From Oscillospiraceae bacterium (GTDB lineage: Bacteria; Bacillota; Clostridia; Oscillospirales; Oscillospiraceae), in NCBI GenBank assembly GCA_017561205.1, contig JAFZDL010000027.1:1-38101 (forward strand): a DNA stretch of 38,101 bases. The letters are read 5' to 3'. The translations under genes were made by a program, and so were the position numbers. Positions 1 to 8,029 of the stretch are shown here, piece after piece. How positions within the stretch are numbered: position 1 is the stretch's first letter; each line of letters opens with the position of its first letter. The notes under the pieces were generated by a model. The model was given only the letters and a program-made list of their open reading frames with translations, was not told the origin of the DNA and ran no database searches.

Positions 1-840
1 ATGTCCCACAAGAACGCAGTTGCCGGCCTGCCCCACGGCGGCGGTAAGGGCGTTATCATCGCTGACCCCTCCATGAAGACCGAGGCTATGTTCGAGGCTT
101 TCGGTGAGGCTGTTAACAACCTGGGCGGCGACTACATCACCGCTGAGGACGTAAACACCGATTGCGACGACGCTCTGATCATGATGCGCAAGACCAAGCA
201 CATCTGCGGTCTGCCCCAGAACTCCGGCGACCCCTCTCCCTTCACCGCTCGTGGTGTATGGCAGGGTATCCGCGCTACCGCTAAGGTTGCTCTGGGCCGT
301 GACGACCTGGAAGGCCTGACCATCGCTGTGCAGGGTCTGGGCAAGGTCGGCTACGATCTGTGCCGTCATCTGCACAACAGCGGCGCTAAGCTGATCATCG
401 CCAACCGTTCCAACAAGGCTATGGCTGAGAAAGCCGTCGAGGAGTTCGGCGCTAAGATCGTCTCCACCGACGAGATCTACGCACAGGAGTGCGACATCTT
501 CTCCCCCAACGCAATGGGTGCTATCCTGAACCCCACCACCATTCCTCAGCTGAAATGTAAGGCTGTTGCCGGTGGCGCTAACAACCAGATCCTGGACGAT
601 GCTTCCGGCGAGGCTCTGAAGGCCCGTGGCATCTTCTACGCTCCCGACTTCGTCATCAACGGCGGCGGCGTTATCAACGCAGCAGCTGAGGTGGACGGTC
701 CTTACAACAAGGACGCTGTCCTGGCTAAGGTGGACAACATCTACAACACCATCGAGCACATTTTGTCCGAGTCCAAGACCACCGGCGAGCCCGAGGGCAT
801 CATTGCTACCCGCTACGCCGAGTCTTTGATCTACAAATAA
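1..840 (+). CDS. Leucine/valine-type amino acid dehydrogenase, 3' part
   Basis: C-terminal 279 residues of an NAD-dependent branched-chain (Leu/Val/Phe-type) amino acid dehydrogenase, which interconverts an amino acid with its 2-oxo acid and ammonia. Seen: the substrate-binding segment KNAVAGLPHGGGKG, whose two lysines match the catalytic pair of leucine dehydrogenase, then ITAEDVNT, then a Rossmann NAD-binding motif GLGKVG near residue 113. The ATG at base 1 is an internal methionine: family members have about 70-80 residues before this point, so the gene begins outside the window. The Glu/Leu/Phe/Val superfamily call is firm; leucine over phenylalanine or valine specificity is inferred. Confidence 0.9.
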   Translation: MSHKNAVAGLPHGGGKGVIIADPSMKTEAMFEAFGEAVNNLGGDYITAEDVNTDCDDALIMMRKTKHICGLPQNSGDPSPFTARGVWQGIRATAKVALGRDDLEGLTIAVQGLGKVGYDLCRHLHNSGAKLIIANRSNKAMAEKAVEEFGAKIVSTDEIYAQECDIFSPNAMGAILNPTTIPQLKCKAVAGGANNQILDDASGEALKARGIFYAPDFVINGGGVINAAAEVDGPYNKDAVLAKVDNIYNTIEHILSESKTTGEPEGIIATRYAESLIYK

Positions 841-851
841 TTCAAATTTAA

Positions 852-988
852 AACCTTGTACCGCTCCTCCGGCGATGCGCCCGGAGGGGTACATAGGGGA
901 GGGGCGGTTCGCAAGCGGAAGTTGCGGCTCAGCCCCTCCCCTATGGCGCATTCTTTGGATACTTTCTTGGCGAAACAAGAAAGTATCC
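852..988. repeat. Structured dispersed repeat, family B, copy 1
   Basis: About 137 bp, closely matching 4269-4405. It contains a 13-bp perfect stem (893-905 with 932-944, GC-rich) and a second 13-bp stem (957-969 with 976-988) closed by the loop GCGAAA. In the second stem an A-T pair here is G-C in the other copy, a compensatory change that points to selection on structure. It lies between the dehydrogenase and the amidohydrolase and may also end transcription of the former. Confidence 0.8.
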
Positions 989-1021
989 CGCCGGAGGCAA
1001 TCTCAGCTTTCTTATCAAGAG

Positions 1022-1053
1022 ATTGCCACGGCTTGCAAGCAAGCCGTGGCAAT
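1022..1053. repeat. 15-bp perfect hairpin just before the amidohydrolase
   Basis: Bases 1022-1036 pair perfectly with 1039-1053 across a 2-base loop. The possible ATG at 1052 sits in the base of this stem, which argues against it as the start of the next gene. The same short unit (gattgccac...caatgaca) recurs in degraded form near 14670-14708. Confidence 0.7.
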
Positions 1054-1078
1054 GACAAAAAGATTGAAGGTAATTACT

Positions 1079-1867
1079 TTGGATTTTATAGATTTTCATA
1101 CCCATATTTATCCCGATGCCATTGCCCCAAAGGCAGCCGACAGTATTCGGGTATTCTATGGTTTTGGCGAAAAAGCCATGGATGGCACTGCCAAGACTCT
1201 GCTGGAGCGGGGCGACATCGCCGGCACCCACCGGTTTGTGATCCTGCCTGTGGCTATGCGCCCAGACCGCAACCGGCATATTAACGAGTTTATCCTCACC
1301 CAAGTGGCAGCAGAGCCTCGATTCATCGGCTTTGGTACTGTCCACGCAGGTATGGAGAACATCACCGATGAGGTGGATTTCATTATGGAGAAAGGTCTCA
1401 AGGGCTTAAAAATGCACCCGGATTCCCAGGTGTTTGCCATTGATGACGAGCGGCTCTTCCCCGTATACGAACAACTCCAGGGAAAGCTGCCTGTGATCCT
1501 CCATATGGGCGACCACCGGTTTGACTATTCCCACCCCAAGCGTCTGCGCCGGGTGATGGAGCTGTTTCCCGATTTGCAGGTGATCGCCGCCCATTTCGGC
1601 GCTTATGAGCTTTACGAGCAGGCCTATGACTACCTCAAGGACACCGATTGTTTCTTTGATGTATCAAGCTCTCTGATGTTTATGGCCGAGGGTGTGGCGG
1701 AAAGCTACATTAACCGCTACGGTGCGGAGCGATTTGTCTACGGCAGCGACTTCCCCATGTGGGATCCCGTGGTGGAAATGGAGCGTTTTCTGAAACTGAA
1801 GCTGACAGACGATCAGTTTGAGCAAATCGCCCACAAAACCGCAGAGTATATTCTGAAACTGAAATAA
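1079..1867 (+). CDS. Amidohydrolase-2 family metal-dependent hydrolase
   Basis: Predicted TIM-barrel metallohydrolase of the amidohydrolase-2 family (decarboxylases and hydrolases acting on small carboxylated substrates); the substrate cannot be told. Seen: the N-terminal metal motif DFHTH, then KGLKMHPD, VILHMGDH, VIAAHFG and YGSDFPMWDP near the C-terminus, which supply the usual His and Asp ligands. Start: I prefer TTG at 1079, preceded 8 bases upstream by GAAGG, which places HTH at residues 6-8. An in-frame ATG at 1052 lies in a hairpin and an in-frame extension to 875 reads through repeat sequence. Length 262 aa is normal. Confidence 0.85.
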   Translation: MDFIDFHTHIYPDAIAPKAADSIRVFYGFGEKAMDGTAKTLLERGDIAGTHRFVILPVAMRPDRNRHINEFILTQVAAEPRFIGFGTVHAGMENITDEVDFIMEKGLKGLKMHPDSQVFAIDDERLFPVYEQLQGKLPVILHMGDHRFDYSHPKRLRRVMELFPDLQVIAAHFGAYELYEQAYDYLKDTDCFFDVSSSLMFMAEGVAESYINRYGAERFVYGSDFPMWDPVVEMERFLKLKLTDDQFEQIAHKTAEYILKLK

Positions 1868-1880
1868 AAACCCCGGGTTT

Positions 1881-1927
1881 AATAATATGCACCCCAAAAG
1901 TTAGACACTTTTGGGGTGCATATTATT
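1881..1927. terminator. Bidirectional terminator between convergent genes
   Basis: A perfect 20-bp stem (1881-1900 with 1908-1927) with a 7-base loop lies between the convergent amidohydrolase and rpsR. The AT-rich stem base supplies T-runs on both strands. The central sequence ACCCCAAAAGTTAGACAC resembles the ends of some IS3-type elements, so it may be a captured IS end. Confidence 0.75.
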
Positions 1928-1952
1928 ACGAAGCGGGCAGTTAGCTTTTTGA

Positions 1953-2189
1953 TTAGTCAGCCACGTAGGGCAGCAGAGCGATCTGACGAGCACGCTTGAT
2001 AGCGGTGGTCAGTGCGCGCTGGTGGGCTGCACAAGTGCCGGTAGTACGGCGGGGCAGGATCTTGCCACGCTCGGACATGTAACGGCGCAGCTTAGCAGTA
2101 TCCTTGTAATCAATAGCAGTTACCTTATCGACACAGAAAGCGCAAACCTTTCTGCGCTTACGGGGATGAACACGCTGTTCGTTAGCCAT
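1953..2189 (-). CDS. rpsR: 30S ribosomal protein S18
   Basis: Small-subunit ribosomal protein that binds 16S rRNA together with S6. The 78-residue length is typical. Seen: a CAFC pair near residue 16 (zinc-binding type of S18) and the conserved [14 protein letters not shown] and CAAHQR segments. It is the last gene of the rpsF-ssb-rpsR operon, 43 bp after ssb, preceded by an AAGGAGG ribosome-binding site. Confidence 0.98.
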   Translation of the reverse strand: MANEQRVHPRKRRKVCAFCVDKVTAIDYKDTAKLRRYMSERGKILPRRTTGTCAAHQRALTTAIKRARQIALLPYVAD

Positions 2190-2232
2190 TTGGAAAAACC
2201 TCCTTTGTAAGCATTTGTGAAAAGTTCAAATT

Positions 2233-2679
2233 TTAGAAGGGCAGCTGAGCGTCATCGTCAGACAGCATCGCAAAATCGGATGCAGGCGCTGCGGGGGCAG
2301 AGTAGCCGCCGAAGCTGGGAGCGGGAGCAGCGTAAGAACCGGTAGACTCTCCTTCACGCTTGCTGTCGCCGAAGTAGACGTTGTCCGCAACCACCTCAGC
2401 GGTGCGGCGCTTGTTGCCATCCTTGTCAGTCCAGCTACGGATCTGCAGCCGGCCGGAAACCACTGCCATACGGCCCTTGGTGAAATACTTGGAGACGAAC
2501 TCTCCGGTCTGACGCCAAGCGACACAGTCGATGAAGTCGGTTTCCTTTTCGCCGTTCTCGTTCTTGCCGAAGTCACGGTCCACAGCCACAGTAAAGCTGG
2601 CGACAGCAACACCGGTGCCGGTGCGGCGAAGCTCGGGGTCACGGGTCAGACGACCCATAATTACAATGTGGTTGAGCAT
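2233..2679 (-). CDS. ssb: Single-stranded DNA-binding protein
   Basis: Coats single-stranded DNA in replication, repair and recombination. Seen: an N-terminal OB fold (MLNHIVIMGRLTRDPELR and a central WRQTGEF), a low-complexity Ala/Pro/Ser linker from about residue 113, and the acidic C-terminal tip DDDAQLPF that recruits partner proteins. Length 148 aa is normal. It starts 4 bp after rpsF stops, so translation is probably coupled. Confidence 0.97.
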   Translation of the reverse strand: MLNHIVIMGRLTRDPELRRTGTGVAVASFTVAVDRDFGKNENGEKETDFIDCVAWRQTGEFVSKYFTKGRMAVVSGRLQIRSWTDKDGNKRRTAEVVADNVYFGDSKREGESTGSYAAPAPSFGGYSAPAAPASDFAMLSDDDAQLPF

Positions 2680-2683
2680 AGCA

Positions 2684-2980
2684 TTACTCCTCCACAGCGG
2701 TGGTCAAGCAGCGCATAACGCCGTCGGTGATCTTCATCACACGCTCGAGCTCAGCGGGGAACTCGGGCTTGGACTCGAAGGTCATCAGGACGTAGTAGCC
2801 TTCAGCCATGTCGTTGATGAGGTAGGCCAAGCGACGCTTGCCCCATTCGTCAACATTCAGCAGAGTGCCCTCCGCCTCCACCATTGCCTTGAACTTGTTC
2901 ACAAGTGCGGCGGTGCCCTCTTCACCCAGAGTAGCGTCCAGGATGTAGAGAACCTCGTACTTACCAGTGATCTTTGCCAT
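2684..2980 (-). CDS. rpsF: 30S ribosomal protein S6
   Basis: Ribosomal protein that pairs with S18 on the 16S central domain. 98 aa, starting MAKITGKYEVLYIL; the ATG at 2978-2980 follows AAAGGAGG at ideal spacing, so a longer in-frame extension to 3088 is rejected. Conserved WGKRRLAYLI and EGYYVLM segments are present. First gene of the rpsF-ssb-rpsR operon, driven by a near-consensus promoter at 3060-3088. The roughly 70-base leader is where S6-S18 autoregulatory RNA sites usually lie; I could not establish one here. Confidence 0.97.
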   Translation of the reverse strand: MAKITGKYEVLYILDATLGEEGTAALVNKFKAMVEAEGTLLNVDEWGKRRLAYLINDMAEGYYVLMTFESKPEFPAELERVMKITDGVMRCLTTAVEE

Positions 2981-3059
2981 AATGATTGCACCTCCTTTTG
3001 GACTTTTGGCCCCCGGTCGCGCCGAGAGCAAGGATATGTCCGCATTCGCAGACCAGTGT

Positions 3060-3088
3060 ATTATATCTACCCCAACAGAAAAAGTCAA
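3060..3088 (-). promoter_or_regulatory. Sigma-A promoter of rpsF-ssb-rpsR
   Basis: On the minus strand, -35 TTGACT (3083-3088) and a perfect -10 TATAAT (3060-3065) are separated by 17 bp. Transcription should start near 3052, giving a leader of about 70 bases before rpsF. Confidence 0.88.
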
Positions 3089-3159
3089 GGGATTTTTCCG
3101 AAAAAATTCCGAATATTCCCAAATTTAGCGGGAAAACTGGGTTGTAAGGGGTGATAGCT

Positions 3160-3834
3160 TTGCTTTTATATTACACACGCACGATAATACTGTACCTGGT
3201 GCTGATTTTGGTTGTACGGCTCATGGGCAAGCGGCAGGTGGGCCAGATGGAGCCGTCGGAATTTGTGGTGACAATGCTGGTGGCAGACTTAGCCTCCATT
3301 CCTATGCAGGACGGGGGCATTCCGCTGTTTTCCGGCTTAGTGCCCATCGCCACGGTGCTGGGTATGGAGTTGGTGCTTTCGGCCCTTTCTATGAAAAGTC
3401 TGCGCCTGCGGCGGCTCCTGTGCGGCAAGCCGGTGATTTTGATGGAAAACGGCAATATTCTCCAAAAAAATCTCCGCAAAACCCGCATCACCACCGACGA
3501 ACTGATTGGCCACCTGCGGGAGAAGGATGTACTGGATCTGAGGAGCGTGCAGTATGCCATTTTAGAGACAAACGGTAACCTGTCTGTCTTCCCCTACCCC
3601 AAGGAAAAACCGGCTTCCGCCAAGGAAGCCGGTATCGAAGTCAAAAAGCAGACGCTGCCCATCACAGTGATTTCCGACGGTACCCTTATGGAAGACAATC
3701 TGTCCCTGGTCAAAAAGGACGCTGCCTGGGTGCAGCGGGTGCTCCGGGAGAAAAATGCCACCCTGCAGGAAACCTGGCTGCTCACCGTGGACTTAGAAGA
3801 TAAAATCGTGTTTTACCCCAAGGAGGTAGGATAA
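3160..3834 (+). CDS. DUF421 (YetF-type) membrane protein
   Basis: Inner-membrane protein of the DUF421/YetF family, widespread in sporeformers; biochemical role not settled. Seen: three hydrophobic helices in the first about 85 residues with the family motif RLMGKRQVGQ, and a cytosolic part with KPVILMENGNI and the R(I/S)VQYAILETNG-like block. I take TTG at 3160, 8 bases after AAGGGG; an in-frame GTG at 3151 overlaps that ribosome-binding site. The stop is next to the ATG of the DUF4363 gene, so the two are co-translated. Confidence 0.88.
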   Translation: MLLYYTRTIILYLVLILVVRLMGKRQVGQMEPSEFVVTMLVADLASIPMQDGGIPLFSGLVPIATVLGMELVLSALSMKSLRLRRLLCGKPVILMENGNILQKNLRKTRITTDELIGHLREKDVLDLRSVQYAILETNGNLSVFPYPKEKPASAKEAGIEVKKQTLPITVISDGTLMEDNLSLVKKDAAWVQRVLREKNATLQETWLLTVDLEDKIVFYPKEVG

Positions 3835-4215
3835 ATGGGCAAAGGATGGTTGGGCGCAGGGCTTTTGGCGGTGTTTTTGATTTTCGGTATATGCCTGTCC
3901 GCCATAGCGGACAACGCCTGTTTGCCCACAGAAGAACTATTGGAACAAGCCGCCGAAAAGACTTTGTCTGGGGATTTTGCCGGAGGGATTGCTTTGGGTA
4001 AGCAAGCCCAAAGCCGGTGGCAAGAAAAGTGGAATGCCATTGCTTCCATCGCAGACCACGAGCCTATGGACGAGGTGGACTCCCTGTTTGCGGAGATGGA
4101 GATTTATGCCACCACCGGGGAACAGCCCCATTTTGCCGCCTGTTGTCACCAATTGGCCCGGCGAATACACTCCTTTGCCGATGCCCACCGCTTCAGTTGG
4201 TGGAATGTGCTGTAG
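3835..4215 (+). CDS. DUF4363 family exported or membrane-anchored protein
   Basis: 126 aa with an N-terminal hydrophobic segment (about residues 5-25, uncleaved anchor or signal peptide) followed by a helical, charged body with a conserved-looking WNAI and MDEVDSLFAEME region. It resembles DUF4363 proteins, which are usually encoded directly after DUF421 genes, as here with no gap. Its start codon immediately follows the DUF421 stop and shares its AAGGAGG site. A partner role in the membrane is inferred from context only. Confidence 0.75.
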   Translation: MGKGWLGAGLLAVFLIFGICLSAIADNACLPTEELLEQAAEKTLSGDFAGGIALGKQAQSRWQEKWNAIASIADHEPMDEVDSLFAEMEIYATTGEQPHFAACCHQLARRIHSFADAHRFSWWNVL

Positions 4216-4268
4216 TAATTGAGAATTGAAAATTGAGAGTTGAGAATTATTACTGCACAAAAAAACCG

Positions 4269-4405
4269 AAACCTTGTACCGCACTTTCAAAAATGCGTTC
4301 GGAGGGGTATATAGGGGAGGGGCGGTTCGCAAGCGGGAGTTGCGGCTCAGTCCCTCCCCTATATCGCATTCTTTGGGTACTTTCTTGGCGAAACAAGAAA
4401 GTACC
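4269..4405. repeat. Structured dispersed repeat, family B, copy 2
   Basis: Second copy of the repeat at 852-988. Both stems are kept: the GC-rich stem around ATAGGGGAGGGGC and the GTACTTTCTTG / CAAGAAAGTAC stem with loop GCGAAA. The first part (4281-4300) has lost a pairing that copy 1 has. It sits between DUF4363 and parB, whose stops face each other, and is preceded by a short AT-rich run of AATTGAGAATTG-like units (4217-4250). Confidence 0.8.
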
Positions 4406-4438
4406 GCTGCCGGCAGGCTATTAATACTATCGCAAATT

Positions 4439-5224
4439 TTAATTTTTGGGAATCGTAATGGTCAGCACGATTTGGTCTTCCGTTTCCTTGCGTTCGGAGA
4501 TGGCAGAGATCCCGCTGCGCTGAATCCTTGCAAGGGATTGATTCAAATAAGTCAAAAACGCCCCCACATTGGCTTTTACGGCGGTACTTTGCCCCTGCTG
4601 CAGCAGAGAATCTATGTACTGCTCCGTCCGGGCGACGCTCATATTCTGCCGGGATATTTCCCGGATGGCCCAGAGCTTTTTATCCTCGCTGGGCAGTTTG
4701 AGCAGCGCCCGGGCGTGGCGCTCCGTCAGGCCGCTATTGCGCAAAGCTTCCAAAACCGGGCCACTGTGACGCAAAAGCCGGAGTTTGTTGGCCACACCGC
4801 TTTGGCTTTTGCCCAATACCTTCGCTACCTGCTCCTGGCTCATATTCCATTGCTGCAGCAGCAGGTCGATTCCTTGCGCCTCTTCAATAAAATCCAAATC
4901 CTGTCGCTGGAGATTTTCCACCAATGCGGTCATCGCCGATTCCTGGTCGGTCATCTGCATCACGATGCAGGGAATTTCCGTCAGCCCCGCCCGAATGGCC
5001 GCCCGCAGCCGCCGCTCTCCGGCAATCAGCTCATAGCTTGTCCCCACCCGGCGCACGGACAGGGGCTGCAAAATGCCGTGCCGGCGGATAGACTCCGTCA
5101 GTTCCTCCAAGGGCGCATCCCGGAACACCGTCCGGGGCTGGGCGGGATTGGGCTTTATCGCCCGGGCGGGCAAAAAGATCACCCGGCCTGTTTCCATATA
5201 GGTTCTCAGTTTTTGACACTGCAT
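4439..5224 (-). CDS. ParB/Noc-family DNA-binding protein
   Basis: CTP-dependent DNA-clamp family used in chromosome segregation (ParB) or nucleoid occlusion (Noc). Seen: an N-terminal ParB domain with IKPNPAQPR, the GERR box (residues about 63-66) and ENLQRQDLDFIEEA, then a HTH centred on VAKVLGKSQSGVANKLRLLR, and a C-terminal dimerisation region. ATG at 5222-5224 follows AGGAGG; an upstream in-frame ATG to 5269 is rejected. There is no parA next to it, and no complete parS or Noc site is visible in the window, so ParB versus Noc is undecided. 261 aa, slightly short. Confidence 0.85.
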   Translation of the reverse strand: MQCQKLRTYMETGRVIFLPARAIKPNPAQPRTVFRDAPLEELTESIRRHGILQPLSVRRVGTSYELIAGERRLRAAIRAGLTEIPCIVMQMTDQESAMTALVENLQRQDLDFIEEAQGIDLLLQQWNMSQEQVAKVLGKSQSGVANKLRLLRHSGPVLEALRNSGLTERHARALLKLPSEDKKLWAIREISRQNMSVARTEQYIDSLLQQGQSTAVKANVGAFLTYLNQSLARIQRSGISAISERKETEDQIVLTITIPKN

Positions 5225-5322
5225 AACATTTCCTCCTTTGTTTACCGATAGTTTATAAGGAAATATCACAGAAACTCCACGAAATCAGCCACCCCGCCCG
5301 AAAAACCCTCGACAATCTTTCG

Positions 5323-5351
5323 TTGTAAAGTGGCAGTTGCTGTGTTATAAT
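5323..5351 (+). promoter_or_regulatory. Promoter of the alanyl-tRNA editing gene
   Basis: -35 TTGTAA (5323-5328), 17-bp spacer, -10 TATAAT (5346-5351), 33 bp upstream of the ATG. Confidence 0.75.
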
Positions 5352-5383
5352 TGGGATAATCCCATCAATTTGAGGAAAAACAT

Positions 5384-6538
5384 ATGAACACAACGAAACT
5401 TTATTATGAAGACAGCCACTTAACCGCCTTCACCGCCACCGTCACCTGCTGCACCCCGGTTAAAAAAGGCTGGGAAATCACTTTGGATGCCACCGCCTTT
5501 TATCCGGAAGGGGGCGGACAGGCCAGTGACACCGGCATCTTGGGCGGTGTAAAAGTCCTTTCTGTCCGGGAAGAAAATGAAGAAATATTTCACCTGTGCG
5601 ACAAGCCTTTGGAAGTGGGCAGCACCGTGGAAGGCACGATCGATTGGGAGCACCGCTTCGACTTGATGCAGCAGCACGCTGGCGAACATATCGTCTCCGG
5701 TATTATCCATAAGCGCTACGGCTGGCACAATGTGGGTTTCCATATGGGCGCCGATGTGGTGACCATTGACTTTGACGGCCCTGTACCTGCCGAAGATCTG
5801 CAAGAAATCGAAAACACCGCTAACAATGCCATTTGGCAGGACTTGCCTATCAAATGCTGGTATCCCACCCCGGAGGAATTGCCCACTGTTCCCTATCGGC
5901 GGAAGAAAGACCTGCCCTGGCCGGTGCGGATCGTGGAATTCCCCGGCTACGACATCTGCGCCTGCTGTGGTACACACCCCAAAACCACCGGCGCAATCGG
6001 TCTTGTAAAGCTGTTTTCCTGCGTAAAATTCCACCAGGGTGTCCGTATCGAAATGGCCTGCGGCAAGCGGGCGCTGAATATGCTCACCGCCGCCTACGAG
6101 CAGAACAAGCAGGTAAGCCAGGCCTTCTCCGCCAAACTCCAAGAGACCGGCTCTGCTGCCCGGCGTATGAATGAAGCTTTAGCTGCGGAAAAATTCCGCG
6201 CTTCCGCTTTGGAGAAGCAGCTTTTTGCCCACATCGCCCAGGGCTATGCTGGCAAAACCTTAGCTGTGCACTTTGCAAAAGACCTGTCCCCCAACAGCTG
6301 CCGGGAGCTTTGCGATGCCATAGCAGACTTTGCCAAAGTGGCCGTGACCCTTTCCGGAAATGACGAAGGCGGCTACTGTCTTTGTGTCCTCAGCCACACC
6401 GAAGACGCAAAAGCCATCGGCGATGCCGCCGCAAAGGCATTAAACGGCCGTGGCGGTGGCAAAAAAGAGGCCTTCCAGGGCCGTATTTCCGCCACACAGG
6501 GTCAAATTGAAAACTTTTTCGCCCAGAACGAAATTTAA
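5384..6538 (+). CDS. Alanyl-tRNA editing protein (AlaX-type with DHHA1 domain)
   Basis: Free-standing editing protein predicted to hydrolyse Ser- or Gly-tRNA(Ala) made in error. Seen: an N-terminal AlaRS-like domain with FYPEGGGQ (residues about 39-46), the zinc motif QHAGEHIVS, the second zinc half CACCGTHPKTTGAIG, and a C-terminal DHHA1-like domain ending in a glycine-rich GGGGKKEAFQG-like motif that in AlaRS contacts tRNA. All metal ligands (HxxxH plus CxxxH) are present. 384 aa matches the long AlaX class with DHHA1. Monocistronic with its own promoter. Confidence 0.9.
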   Translation: MNTTKLYYEDSHLTAFTATVTCCTPVKKGWEITLDATAFYPEGGGQASDTGILGGVKVLSVREENEEIFHLCDKPLEVGSTVEGTIDWEHRFDLMQQHAGEHIVSGIIHKRYGWHNVGFHMGADVVTIDFDGPVPAEDLQEIENTANNAIWQDLPIKCWYPTPEELPTVPYRRKKDLPWPVRIVEFPGYDICACCGTHPKTTGAIGLVKLFSCVKFHQGVRIEMACGKRALNMLTAAYEQNKQVSQAFSAKLQETGSAARRMNEALAAEKFRASALEKQLFAHIAQGYAGKTLAVHFAKDLSPNSCRELCDAIADFAKVAVTLSGNDEGGYCLCVLSHTEDAKAIGDAAAKALNGRGGGKKEAFQGRISATQGQIENFFAQNEI

Positions 6539-6560
6539 TCAATTTTTTAACAAATAGGGG

Positions 6561-6589
6561 TTGCAAATTCGGCGAAAAACTGGTAAAAT
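6561..6589 (+). promoter_or_regulatory. Promoter of the small P-loop gene
   Basis: -35 TTGCAA (6561-6566), 17-bp spacer, -10 TAAAAT (6584-6589); AAAGGAGGT and the ATG follow 30-40 bp downstream. Confidence 0.75.
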
Positions 6590-6630
6590 TACCATACAGC
6601 ATATAGCTGGAAGCAAAGGAGGTATACCCT

Positions 6631-7041
6631 ATGATTCAAGTGATTATGGGCCTGAAGGGCTCCGGTAAGACCAAGCGTTTGATTGATGCTATCAACAATG
6701 CAGTAGCTAACGCGCAGGGCGATGTTGTCTGCATCGAGTACGGCAGCAAGCTGACCTACGATGTAAACTATCGCGTCCGCCTGGTAAATTCCAAGGAATA
6801 TGAGATTAACAATCTGGACAAGCTGAAGGGCTTGCTCTGTGGCCTTCATGCCGGTAATTTCGATATTACCAATGTGTACATCGACAATCTGTATAAGACC
6901 ATCGGTACCGACCGTGCTACCGGTGAGGAGTTCATCGCTTGGTGCGCTAAGTTCGCTGAGACCAACAATATGAACATCACCATTACTGTTTCCGACGATC
7001 CCGCTACAGCCTCCGAGGCTGTTAAGGCATATCTGGTCTAA
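6631..7041 (+). CDS. Small P-loop NTPase-like protein, unknown role
   Basis: 136 aa with a clear Walker A motif near the start (GLKGSGKT, residues 7-14) and a possible Walker B-like stretch NVYIDNLYK about residue 93. It is far too short for most P-loop families, though it resembles the core of small nucleotide kinases and thymidine-kinase-like folds. The usage of frequent codons and strong signals (17-bp-spaced promoter, AAAGGAGGT, strong terminator) suggest high expression. It is monocistronic, so neighbours give no hint; I do not assign a function. Confidence 0.8.
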   Translation: MIQVIMGLKGSGKTKRLIDAINNAVANAQGDVVCIEYGSKLTYDVNYRVRLVNSKEYEINNLDKLKGLLCGLHAGNFDITNVYIDNLYKTIGTDRATGEEFIAWCAKFAETNNMNITITVSDDPATASEAVKAYLV

Positions 7042-7048
7042 TTAACCG

Positions 7049-7090
7049 ATTACACCGTTGCATTTTTTGCAGCGGTGTAATTTTTGTTTT
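7049..7090 (+). terminator. Intrinsic terminator after the P-loop gene
   Basis: A 14-bp stem (7049-7062 with 7068-7081, one G-T pair) is followed by a T-rich tract (7081-7092). Confidence 0.9.
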
Positions 7091-7106
7091 CTTTTCGGAA
7101 AAACTG

Positions 7107-7115
7107 TGATAAAAT
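7107..7115 (+). promoter_or_regulatory. Extended -10 promoter of dapA
   Basis: TGATAAAAT supplies an extended -10 (TG at 7107-7108, TAAAAT at 7110-7115). No good -35 is seen 17 bp upstream. AAAGGAG lies at 7130-7136. Confidence 0.55.
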
Positions 7116-7144
7116 AGAAATAAGCTTACAAAGGAGACAATTCT

Positions 7145-8029
7145 ATGAAACATAACATTTTTTCCGGTATGGCCACCGCTATGGTCACACCTATGACGCC
7201 CCACGGCATGGATTACGACACGTTGGCTCGTTTCATTGAATTTCAGATTGAACAGGGTATCAATGCCCTGGTTGCTGTGGGCACCACCGGCGAAAGCGCC
7301 ACCCTCAGCCCCGAGGAGCGAAAGGCGATTATCGCCTTTACCGTAAAGCAGGTAAACGGCCGTGTGCCCGTGATCGCCGGCACCGGCACCAACAACACCC
7401 AGCACGTACTGGAGTTCACCAAGAGTGCCTGCGGTGACGGCGCAGATGCGGTTTTGGTGGTCACGCCTTACTATAACAAGGCTACCCAAAAGGGTCTCAT
7501 TGCCCACTATACCGCTGTGGCTGACGCTTCTGAAAAACCTGTGATCATGTACAGCGTTCCCAGCCGTACCGGTTGTACACTCCTTCCCGATACAGTGGCA
7601 GAGCTTTCCCATCACCCCATGATCGCGGCGCTGAAGGATGCCAACGGCAACATGGATATGACCGTAGAGACCATCTCCAAGTGCGGCGACCGGCTGGACA
7701 TCTACTCCGGCGAGGACTCTTTGACCGTGCCTATGCTGGCTATGGGCGGCAAGGGCTGTATCAGCGTGCTGTCCAATGTGGTTCCCAAAAAGGCCGTGGA
7801 GATGTGCAACAAGGCCTTTGCCGGGGATTTTGCCGGCGCAGCAAAACTGCAGTGTGAAATGTTGCCCCTCATTCGCTGCCTGTTCAGCGAGGTCAACCCC
7901 ATTCCCGCCAAGGCTGCGGTTGCAGCTATGGGCTTTGGTGAAGAATATTTGCGTATGCCTCTGTCCTATCTGGAGGACGGCCACCGGGCTACCCTCTTGG
8001 CAGAGATGAAGAAATTGGGTGTTCTGTAA
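7145..8029 (+). CDS. dapA: 4-hydroxy-tetrahydrodipicolinate synthase
   Basis: Condenses pyruvate with aspartate semialdehyde, the first committed step of lysine and meso-diaminopimelate synthesis (also the dipicolinate source for spores). Seen: TTGESATL with the catalytic Thr-Thr pair, the tyrosine motif VVTPYYN, the Schiff-base lysine in ALKDANGN (about residue 163) and SGEDS. 294 aa is normal and the sequence appears intact. It is followed, with a TAATG overlap, by a wrecked dapB, so the pathway step after it must be supplied elsewhere. Confidence 0.97.
   Translation: MKHNIFSGMATAMVTPMTPHGMDYDTLARFIEFQIEQGINALVAVGTTGESATLSPEERKAIIAFTVKQVNGRVPVIAGTGTNNTQHVLEFTKSACGDGADAVLVVTPYYNKATQKGLIAHYTAVADASEKPVIMYSVPSRTGCTLLPDTVAELSHHPMIAALKDANGNMDMTVETISKCGDRLDIYSGEDSLTVPMLAMGGKGCISVLSNVVPKKAVEMCNKAFAGDFAGAAKLQCEMLPLIRCLFSEVNPIPAKAAVAAMGFGEEYLRMPLSYLEDGHRATLLAEMKKLGVL

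Noticed and set aside
875-1078. N-terminal extension of the amidohydrolase
   Set aside because: It translates the dispersed repeat; the same false peptide appears from the copy at 4274.
2981-3052. S6-S18 leader RNA motif before rpsF
   Set aside because: The leader is the right size, but I could not fold a convincing motif by eye.
4650-4680. Noc-site-like ATTTCCCGG inside the ParB/Noc gene
   Set aside because: Only half the palindrome is present and it lies in coding sequence.
4274-5251. A 325-codon plus-strand frame opposite parB
   Set aside because: Begins in the repeat and mirrors the parB gene; no family motifs.
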